Of a stretch of 7,168 nt of DNA, positions 1-6,614 are shown in pieces. Under the pieces are notes generated by a model. That model was given only the letters and a program-made list of their open reading frames with translations, made no database searches and was not told the origin of the DNA. Position numbers and translations under genes: made by a program. Each line of letters begins with the position of its first letter. The first letter of the stretch is position 1. Location: NCBI GenBank assembly GCA_041742255.1, contig JBGSIZ010000314.1:1-7168 (forward strand). Direction: 5' to 3'. The DNA comes from JBGSIZ01 sp041742255. Lineage in GTDB: Bacteria; Pseudomonadota; Alphaproteobacteria; Rhodobacterales; Rhodobacteraceae.

Positions 1-1533
1 CGCACCGTGTTCGGTGCCCCGTTGCCGACCCCCCAGCGCGCCGCCCCCCAGCAGCAATCGCCGGGCCGCGTGGCCCCGGTGCATAACCCGAATGCAGGCG
101 CGGATGACACTTGGTTGGGTGGTGCGTTGAACCCCACGCCCAGCTATCAACCCGCCCCGCCGCAGTATCAGCAACCCCAATACCAACAGCCCGCCTATCA
201 GCAACCGCAGTATCAGCCGGGCAGCGTCCCCACCGGCGCCGATATGTTCCCCGAAATCCCGAAGGTTCAGGAACAGGTGCAGCCCCGGCAGGTTCCCCGG
301 ATTTCGCTGGAGGATGCTCTTAAAGGCACCGGGTTGGGCAAGGGCGGGTCTACCAATCCGCTGGTCGCGTCGGCGGCCAATCTGTTGATCCTGCTGGGCC
401 GGTTGCGCACCGGGTTGGTCGAAATGCAAAGCGGGCCGTTGATCGACCACGTCGCCCGCGAGATTGATCTGTTTGAACGCAACGCCTTGCAGGCGGGCGT
501 GTCGCCTGTGGAAGTGACGGATGCCAAATACGCGCTGTCCGCCACCGCCGACGATATCGTGCAGAACCTGCCCGGTGCGGATCGCACCACATGGATACAG
601 TATTCCATGGTTGCCCGGTTTTTTGGCGAACGGTCATCGGGTGTCGGATTCTTCAAAAAGATGGACGACGCGATGAAGGCCCCCGGCCAGCGGTTCCAAC
701 TGTTGGAGATCATGCTGACCTGTTTGTCCTTGGGATTTGAGGGGCAATATCGCACGACGCAGAACGGGTCTGTGGAATTGGCCCGTATTCGCGCCGCCAT
801 CTATGAAACGCTCCGCCGGGTTCAGCCCCGTCCGGATGATGATATTTCCGTCAACTGGCAGGCCGTGCCGATTGGCAAGCGCCGCAGCTATGGCGGCACC
901 CCGATATGGGTTGTGGCCGCCGTGGCTGCCGCGATGGTTGTGGCGATGTTTGCCACCTTGTCCACGTTGCTCGCCCGTCAGGGGTCCGAGGTGCAACAGG
1001 GCATCTTGTCCCTGCACGCGGGCCAACCGCCCATCACTATTGAACGCACTGCCCCCGTGATCGAGGCCTATGTCGCCCCGGTGTCCAGCCAGTTTGAGCG
1101 GGTCCAAGGATCGCTTGCCGCCGCGATTGCCGATGGGCGCGTGGTGGTTGAACAAAAGGGCGACTGGATTCTGGTGCGGGTGGGCGATGCGTTGCGGTTC
1201 CGGTCGGCGCAGGCCGAGTTGGAAAACGATTTTGCCCCGCTGGCCGAAGAAATCGCAATTGCGCTGGATGGTGAGCCCGGCCCGATCCGCGTTGTGGGCC
1301 ACACCGACAGCGACCGCATGTCCGGCCGCGGACGCTACAAGACGAACGAGGAACTGTCCCTTGCCCGTGCCCAGACCGTGGCCGGGATTTTTGGCGGGTT
1401 CCTGACCGATGCCACCCGCGTCACCACCGAAGGGTTGGGGGCCACCGAACCCATCGCCGAAAACGACAGTGCCGAAAACAAGGCCAAGAACAGACGCGTT
1501 GAAGTCATGATCGCGCGGGAGGGCACGTTTTGA
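1..1533 (+). CDS. tssL: TssL (DotU/ImpK family) T6SS inner-membrane protein with C-terminal OmpA domain, 5' partial
   Basis: TssL pairs with TssM in the inner-membrane complex that anchors the T6SS baseplate and sheath. Residues are counted from the GTG at 7. Residues 1-100 are a disordered Pro/Gln/Tyr-rich tail. The cytoplasmic DotU/ImpK domain spans about 117-290, with family signatures NPLVASAANLLILLGRLR and GFEGQYR. One membrane segment lies at about 299-322. An OmpA/Pal-like domain fills about 385-505, with GHTD (D434), LSLARA (R454) and NRRVEV; the Asp and Arg match the pair that binds diaminopimelate in OmpA proteins. This is the 'evolved' TssL type that attaches itself to peptidoglycan. 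The frame is open back to base 1, and the preceding codons (Arg-Thr) make an R-T-V-F-G motif. The GTG is therefore probably an internal valine and the true start lies upstream. The stop overlaps tssM by 4 nt. Family assignment is very secure; the 5' end is not. Confidence 0.95.
   Translation, partial: RTVFGAPLPTPQRAAPQQQSPGRVAPVHNPNAGADDTWLGGALNPTPSYQPAPPQYQQPQYQQPAYQQPQYQPGSVPTGADMFPEIPKVQEQVQPRQVPRISLEDALKGTGLGKGGSTNPLVASAANLLILLGRLRTGLVEMQSGPLIDHVAREIDLFERNALQAGVSPVEVTDAKYALSATADDIVQNLPGADRTTWIQYSMVARFFGERSSGVGFFKKMDDAMKAPGQRFQLLEIMLTCLSLGFEGQYRTTQNGSVELARIRAAIYETLRRVQPRPDDDISVNWQAVPIGKRRSYGGTPIWVVAAVAAAMVVAMFATLSTLLARQGSEVQQGILSLHAGQPPITIERTAPVIEAYVAPVSSQFERVQGSLAAAIADGRVVVEQKGDWILVRVGDALRFRSAQAELENDFAPLAEEIAIALDGEPGPIRVVGHTDSDRMSGRGRYKTNEELSLARAQTVAGIFGGFLTDATRVTTEGLGATEPIAENDSAENKAKNRRVEVMIAREGTF
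163..222 (+). repeat. Four 15-bp in-frame units encoding Gln-Tyr-Gln-Gln-Pro-like repeats in the TssL tail
   Basis: Units at 163-177, 178-192, 193-207 and 208-222 encode QYQQP, QYQQP, AYQQP and QYQPG. Tyr and Gln codons vary between units (TAT/TAC, CAG/CAA), so the amino-acid pattern is better conserved than the DNA. This suggests an old repeat kept for its protein composition rather than a fresh slippage product. It lies in the cytoplasmic tail ahead of the DotU domain. Confidence 0.85.
1517..1523 (+). promoter_or_regulatory. Shine-Dalgarno sequence for tssM
   Basis: GGGAGGG lies inside the last codons of tssL. Its GGAGG core ends 7 nt before the TTG at 1530. This strong site supports the rare TTG start over the next in-frame ATG at 1587, which has only a weak AAGAAG upstream. 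Confidence 0.75.
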
Positions 1534-4500
1534 GGTTTTTTGGTCTGTTCAGCATCAATTTCGGTAGCATCCTTCGCAAGAAGTGGATGCGCAAACCCTT
1601 GATCGTCATGGGCATTGCCGCCCTGTGCGTCGCGGTCTGGATCGGGTTCCCGATGACCGGGTTGGCAATCTTGTCCACCGTCTGGTTGCGCGCGACCGTG
1701 ATCGGGACGTTGTTGTTCATCATATTCCTGACCCAGTTTCTGAAATGGAACAAACGCCGCCGCGCCGCCAAGGCGCTTGAAGACAGTTTGATGCCCGAAC
1801 CCACGGGCGACGGCGCAGTGTTGTCCGAGCGCATGCAAGAGGCGTTGGACAAGCTGAAGAAATCGGGCGGCAAGACATATCTGTATGATCTGCCATGGTA
1901 TATCATCATCGGTCCCCCCGGTGCCGGCAAGACGACCGCGCTGCGCAATGCAGGGATCGAATTTCCCGGCTCCAAGGGGATGGGCGACGCCATTGAAGGG
2001 TTCGGCGGCACCAAGAATTGCGATTGGTGGTTTGCCGAGGATGCCGTTCTGATCGACACCGCGGGCCGCTATACGACCCAAGACAGCGATGCCGCCGCAG
2101 ACGAGGCGAGTTGGAAATCCTTTCTGGAGTTGTTGAAACGGGGCCGGCCGAACCAGCCGATCAACGGCGTCATGCTCGCGTTTTCGACCGAAGACATGAT
2201 GACCGCGACGGCCGAACAACTGGCCGCCCACGCGGAAACCGTCCGCCTGCGGCTGGCCGAGGTTCATGAAGTTCTCAAGATTGATTTCCCGGTCTATGTG
2301 ATGTTCACCAAGGCCGACATGATTTCCGGGTTCCGGGAATATTTTTCGTCGTTCAGCCAGTCCCGGCGCAAGGCCGTCTGGGGCACCACGTTCCAGACCA
2401 AGGACCGCACGGCCAAGACGTATGAAAACGTCGCCGTTGAATTTGACCGGCTTATCAGCCGCCTGTCCGATGAAATCATCGACCGGATGAGCGAAGAACC
2501 CGATGGCGTCAGCCGCATCGCCATTTTCGGACTGCCCGGTCAGATGGCGTTGATGCGCGACAACGTCGCCGACTTCCTGCGCCGCGTGTTTGAACCGACC
2601 CGGTATAAAACCAACGCCATTCTGCGCGGGTTCTATTTCACGTCCGGCACGCAGGAAGGCACCCCGATTGACCAGGTGCTGGGCGCGATGTCCCAGAACC
2701 GCGACGACGCGATGGCATTTCAGCCCGCGTTCATGTCCGGCAAGGGCAAAAGCTTTTTCCTGCATGACCTGCTGAAAAAGGTGATTTTTGAGGAACGCGA
2801 TTGGGTGAGCCATGACGAAGGCGCCGTGCGCCGCACCGCGTTGTTGCGCACGTTGGCCATGTCCCTGATCATGGTGACCACCGTTGGTGCCATGGCCGCG
2901 TTTGGCTGGTCGTTCTGGCGCAATGCCACCCTTGTCCGCACCGCCGAGGCGCAGGCCGCCGCCTATTTCGGCAATGCCCAGAACGAGATCAAGCGCGAGG
3001 TGATCGACGACACCAATCCATCGCTGGTCATGCCCTATCTTCAGGATTTGCGGATCATGACCGCAGGCTATGGCGATGTTCGTGAACCGACCCTGTGGGA
3101 AGGGTTCGGTCTGAGCCAGTATCGCCGCATCAATCTGTCGGCTGAACGCGCCTATTCCGACGCGCTGGAACGCATGTTGCGCCCGCGTCTGATCCTGCAC
3201 ATGGAAAACGTGCTGCCGCAGTTGATTATTGATGGCGATACGGCGGGCGTCTATCGCGCGCTCAAGGTGTATATCCTGCTGGGTGGTCAACAGACCGGTG
3301 CATCCGACGACGCCGCCATTTCCGCCTATTTCGCCGAAATCTGGCGCGACCAGTTTCCTAGTGCCGGTCAAGTGGACGAACGCGATCAACTGGATGCCCA
3401 TTTGGCCGCAATGTTGGAAATGGACGACACCCGGACCCCCGTTCTGACCATTGATCCCGAGATTGTCCGCAAGGCCCAAGAGGCGATCGTCAACCTGCCG
3501 CTGGCCGAACAGGCCTATGCATCCATCAAGGACCGCGTGGCCACGTCCGGCATCCCCGATTTCAACTTTGTCACGCGGGTGTCCGGGCAAGTCGAAACCG
3601 TGTTTGAAACCACCGACAATTCCCCGCTGGATCAGGTTGGCGTGCCTGCCTTGTATACGTTCGAAGGGTATTGGGGGTTCTTCCTTGAGGAGTTGACCGA
3701 GGCCCGCAAACGGCTGGAAGACGATCAATGGGTTCTGGGCGATGCCGCCACCCGCGTTGGGTATGAAACCCAATTGGCCGGGCTGGAGCGCGAATTGCAC
3801 CGCCTGTATCAGATTGATTTCAGCCTGTCGTGGAACGCCATGTTCGCCAAACTGGCCTTGCGCCCGATGTCCGTGGATGCCCCCGGTTATGACGTTCTGG
3901 CGTCTGCGGCGTCGCCTGTCGCGTCCCCCATTCTGGAACTGGTCGAAGCGGTGGACGAAGAAACCCGTCTGTCCCGCTTGTTTGAGCAGATCAACGGGTT
4001 GTCCGCCACTGACATTGCAGCCGCCGGTGTGGGGGCCGATCTGGGCGATGCTGTGGCCAACCGCATCTATGCCCGGTCCAACATCTTTCAGCGGATGGTC
4101 ATCGACAGCCTGCGCGACGGTGAAAAGGCCCAGGACCGTGTGGGTGCCAATGAGGACAGCCAGCAACGGCAGGTCGAGCGAATTTCCGACGAGTTCAAGG
4201 ATTGGCACGTCCTGTTGGGCGGCGATCCGGGCGGGCGTCCGATTGACGCCATCCTGACCAGCCTTGCCACGTTGCGTGAAAACCGCCGTGTCGCCGCGAC
4301 CGCGCCGACCCCAGCCGATGATCAGACCCTGCAACAGGTGTTGTCGGCGATGACGATGAACAACACGTCCTTGCCCAAACCCATGGCGAACCTGTTGAAC
4401 GAGGCCGAAGGCGAATTCCGCACCGTCGCCCAAGACGCCACCATGCAGCAATTGAACCGCGCCCTGAACGAACAGGTGACCCAGTTCTGCCAGCAGTTGG

Positions 4501-5135
4501 TGGAACCGAATTTCCCGTTTGGTGAAGGCCGCGATCTGGCCTCCAACATTTTTGGAGAATTCTTTGGCAGTGGCGGGCGGATGGATGCGTTTTACAGCGC
4601 CTATCTGCAGCCCTATGTCACCCGGACCGCCACCGGATTGCAGCCTGTGGCGTCCAGCCCTGTCGGCCAACGGCTCAACCCGGCGACGTTGCGCCAGTTT
4701 GAACGCGCCGAGGCGATCCGCGCCGCGTTCTTCAAATTCGGCAGTCAGGACCCGCAGGTCACCATGTTCATCAGCCACGAAAGCAGTTCACCGTCGGTGG
4801 AATTGGCATTCCTGCAACTGAACGGCAGCCAGATCCAGTCCCGGTCGGGCGATAGTCCGGCACAGGCCATTTGGCCGGGGCAGGGGGCCGGCGTGACCGT
4901 TGAAATGTTCCCCGCCGAGGCTGGCCGCAATTCGTCCAAGGTGTTTGGCGATGGCCGCTGGGCCGTGGTCCAGTTCTTGCGACAGGGGCAGGCCCGCGCG
5001 TCTGGGAATGCGGTTACGGTGACCCACGAAATCGGAGGCCGCACGATCACCTACAAGATCGAGTTCGAGGCGACGACGGTGCCCTTCCTGATGCCCGAAC
5101 TTGCCGATTTTGCCTGCCCGACGAGCCTCGAATGA
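1530..5135 (+). CDS. tssM: TssM (IcmF/VasK family) T6SS membrane-complex ATPase-like protein
   Basis: TssM links the cytoplasmic baseplate to the outer-membrane lipoprotein TssJ and partners TssL. At 1201 residues it is a normal full length. Two membrane segments lie at about 22-40 and 47-71. A cytoplasmic nucleotide-binding domain follows, with Walker A GPPGAGKTT (128-136), Walker B-like VLIDTAGRY (173-181) and the GTPase-like FTKAD (259-263). The family block GFYFTSGTQEGTPIDQVLGA is at about 367-386. A third membrane segment is at about 437-463, and the rest is periplasmic: a long helical ImcF-related region and a C-terminal beta domain with IWPG (1114-1117) and a closing PFLMPELADFACP (1185-1197). 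Agrobacterium TssM is known to bind and hydrolyse ATP, and the intact Walker A makes this likely here. The start is TTG: it overlaps the tssL stop (TTGA), has a good ribosome site, and adds an MRFFGLFSINFG opening typical of the family. The stop overlaps tagF by 4 nt. Confidence 0.97.
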   Translation: MRFFGLFSINFGSILRKKWMRKPLIVMGIAALCVAVWIGFPMTGLAILSTVWLRATVIGTLLFIIFLTQFLKWNKRRRAAKALEDSLMPEPTGDGAVLSERMQEALDKLKKSGGKTYLYDLPWYIIIGPPGAGKTTALRNAGIEFPGSKGMGDAIEGFGGTKNCDWWFAEDAVLIDTAGRYTTQDSDAAADEASWKSFLELLKRGRPNQPINGVMLAFSTEDMMTATAEQLAAHAETVRLRLAEVHEVLKIDFPVYVMFTKADMISGFREYFSSFSQSRRKAVWGTTFQTKDRTAKTYENVAVEFDRLISRLSDEIIDRMSEEPDGVSRIAIFGLPGQMALMRDNVADFLRRVFEPTRYKTNAILRGFYFTSGTQEGTPIDQVLGAMSQNRDDAMAFQPAFMSGKGKSFFLHDLLKKVIFEERDWVSHDEGAVRRTALLRTLAMSLIMVTTVGAMAAFGWSFWRNATLVRTAEAQAAAYFGNAQNEIKREVIDDTNPSLVMPYLQDLRIMTAGYGDVREPTLWEGFGLSQYRRINLSAERAYSDALERMLRPRLILHMENVLPQLIIDGDTAGVYRALKVYILLGGQQTGASDDAAISAYFAEIWRDQFPSAGQVDERDQLDAHLAAMLEMDDTRTPVLTIDPEIVRKAQEAIVNLPLAEQAYASIKDRVATSGIPDFNFVTRVSGQVETVFETTDNSPLDQVGVPALYTFEGYWGFFLEELTEARKRLEDDQWVLGDAATRVGYETQLAGLERELHRLYQIDFSLSWNAMFAKLALRPMSVDAPGYDVLASAASPVASPILELVEAVDEETRLSRLFEQINGLSATDIAAAGVGADLGDAVANRIYARSNIFQRMVIDSLRDGEKAQDRVGANEDSQQRQVERISDEFKDWHVLLGGDPGGRPIDAILTSLATLRENRRVAATAPTPADDQTLQQVLSAMTMNNTSLPKPMANLLNEAEGEFRTVAQDATMQQLNRALNEQVTQFCQQLVEPNFPFGEGRDLASNIFGEFFGSGGRMDAFYSAYLQPYVTRTATGLQPVASSPVGQRLNPATLRQFERAEAIRAAFFKFGSQDPQVTMFISHESSSPSVELAFLQLNGSQIQSRSGDSPAQAIWPGQGAGVTVEMFPAEAGRNSSKVFGDGRWAVVQFLRQGQARASGNAVTVTHEIGGRTITYKIEFEATTVPFLMPELADFACPTSLE

Positions 5136-5851
5136 TGATGACCACACCGGCGCAGGCGACCATCGGGATCATCGGCAAACACCCCGGTTTTGGTGATTTT
5201 GTGCGCCACGGTCTGAGCGACCAGATCGCCGACCGTTTGATGGGATGGATGGATGAAACCCTGACCGCCGTGCGCGCCGATATGGGCGACGGGTGGGAAC
5301 ATTTCTGGGATACCGCACAGGGGTTGCGGTTCTGGATCGGGCGCGGTGTACTGGGCCGCACGCTTGCCGGGTGTTTGCAACCGTCACGCGACAAGGTCGG
5401 CCGCCGCTATCCCTTTGTCCTGTTGGTCGAAGGCGCCACCGTGCCTTGTCCACTGCGCCACACGGATCAGGCGATGTATGACCAGATGCAGGACCGGATG
5501 GACCGGATGATCCCTGGTCAGGGTGCCCGCAGTTTGCTGGACGGTCTGACCGTTGACCTGTTCGGATTGCGCGCCGAAGACGATGCCGACGTCGCCGAAG
5601 GCCCCACCGTTTGGGCGCATCATCCGGATGGCGATCTGGCCGCGTTGTTGACCGCCGCGGCCCCGGTGGACGCGGCCCGGTCGATGACCACCCGGTCGTA
5701 TTGGTGGGCCCCCGGTGTCCCCGGTGTCCGCGCCGCCGTCTGGTTGGGCCAGCCCGGTTTGCCCGCTCCGTCCTCGCTATCCTGGCTTCTTGGCGGCGTG
5801 CCCGTCCCAATTTTTGAACCTGAAACGGAGGTTGCTGATGTTCAGCAATGA
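5132..5851 (+). CDS. tagF: TagF, T6SS post-translational repressor (TIGR03373/DUF2094 family)
   Basis: TagF holds the T6SS inactive after translation; in Pseudomonas it does so independently of the kinase/phosphatase pathway, and in Agrobacterium it acts through the FHA protein. The 239-residue product carries the family signatures GKHPGFGDFV (15-24), a Trp-rich stretch GWEHFWD (54-60), LRFWIG (65-70) and QPSRDKVGRRYPF (83-95). The C-terminal half has SYWW (189-192) and SLSWLLGG (215-222). No signal peptide or membrane segment is seen, so it should be cytoplasmic. Three ATG codons stand in a row (5132, 5135, 5138); the first shares ATGA with the tssM stop and the second overlaps it by 1 nt, so the exact start is uncertain by one or two residues. 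There is no clear Shine-Dalgarno sequence, which points to translation coupled to tssM. In Agrobacterium this domain is fused to PppA; here they are separate genes. Confidence 0.93.
   Translation: MMMTTPAQATIGIIGKHPGFGDFVRHGLSDQIADRLMGWMDETLTAVRADMGDGWEHFWDTAQGLRFWIGRGVLGRTLAGCLQPSRDKVGRRYPFVLLVEGATVPCPLRHTDQAMYDQMQDRMDRMIPGQGARSLLDGLTVDLFGLRAEDDADVAEGPTVWAHHPDGDLAALLTAAAPVDAARSMTTRSYWWAPGVPGVRAAVWLGQPGLPAPSSLSWLLGGVPVPIFEPETEVADVQQ
5826..5831 (+). promoter_or_regulatory. Shine-Dalgarno sequence that fixes the pppA start
   Basis: CGGAGG lies within the tagF coding sequence, 6 nt before the ATG at 5838. It selects that ATG over an upstream in-frame GTG at 5715, which would add 41 residues that look like out-of-frame tagF translation. 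Confidence 0.8.
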
Positions 5852-6614
5852 ATATTTTTCCTTCGAAACAGGGCAGGCCACAGATGTGGGCCGGATCCGC
5901 CAGATCAACGAAGACAGCTTTCTGACCCGACCAGAGGCTGGGTTGTGGGTGGTTGCCGACGGGATGGGTGGCCATGCCGCCGGTGACTATGCCAGCCAGA
6001 CCATCGTCAAGGAGCTGTTTTCCATTGGCGTGCCCAGCACCGCCGACGATTTGCAGGCCCGGTTCATGGAACGCCTTGTGCGCGCCAACGATCAGATTTT
6101 TGACCATGCCGCCGAATTGGGGCGCGGCACCATTGGGGCCACCGTGGTGGCGTTGTTGGTCTATGGTCCCGATTACGCCTGCATCTGGTCCGGGGACAGC
6201 CGCATCTACCGGATGCGGGACGGCCAGTTGGTTCAGCAAACCCGCGACCATACCGAGGTCCGCGCCTTGGTCGAGGCCGGGTCCATCACCGAAGAAGAAG
6301 CCCGCCATTGGCCCCGCAAGAACGTCATCACCCGCGCCATTGGCGTGGCCCAGGACCCCGACTGCGACGTGATGGGGGATCGGTTGATGTTGGGCGATAT
6401 GTTCCTGCTGTGTTCGGACGGATTGACCGAACATCTGAGCGATGACGACATTGCCGACCACCTGCGCGCCTATGCCCCGCAGGATGCCTGTGACCGGATG
6501 ATCGCCCTGACGCTGGACCGCGGTGCCAAGGACAATGTGACCGTGATTGTCATGCGGTGTTTGCCGCCGCCCCCCGCCGAAGATGATTTCGGTTTTGGTC
6601 TGGAACATTCGTGA
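5838..6614 (+). CDS. pppA: PppA, PP2C-type Ser/Thr protein phosphatase of the T6SS
   Basis: This metal-dependent phosphatase would remove phosphate from T6SS threonine sites (Fha or TssL) and so oppose the kinase PpkA. The 258-residue product is close to a single PP2C domain and has all the main motifs: RQINED (21-26), VVADGMGGHAAGD (38-50), GTIGAT (97-102), WSGDSRIYR (117-125), LLCSDGLTE (190-198) and KDNVTVIV (231-238). The metal-binding aspartates D26, D41, D194 and D232 are present, so it should be active. There is no signal peptide or membrane segment. A short Pro/acidic tail (243-258) follows the domain. The start at 5838 is chosen for its ribosome site and because residues upstream in this frame do not look like PP2C. 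It overlaps the end of tagF by 14 nt in another frame and ends 1 nt into the next gene. Leucine is coded by TTG more often than CTG (11 to 9 by hand count). Confidence 0.96.
   Translation: MFSNEYFSFETGQATDVGRIRQINEDSFLTRPEAGLWVVADGMGGHAAGDYASQTIVKELFSIGVPSTADDLQARFMERLVRANDQIFDHAAELGRGTIGATVVALLVYGPDYACIWSGDSRIYRMRDGQLVQQTRDHTEVRALVEAGSITEEEARHWPRKNVITRAIGVAQDPDCDVMGDRLMLGDMFLLCSDGLTEHLSDDDIADHLRAYAPQDACDRMIALTLDRGAKDNVTVIVMRCLPPPPAEDDFGFGLEHS

Noticed and set aside
1335..4778. A 1147-codon open frame on the opposite strand across tssM
   Set aside because: Its codons lie exactly on the tssM codons, so a stop can arise within tssM only where tssM uses TTA, CTA or TCA. Those codons are avoided in this GC-rich DNA, and the frame is closed by a TCA serine codon near 4788. 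The translation has no recognisable domain, and TssM is clearly real.
5715..5837. Earlier GTG start for pppA
   Set aside because: The 41 extra residues are out-of-frame tagF sequence, have no PP2C similarity, and the ATG at 5838 has a good ribosome site 6 nt upstream.
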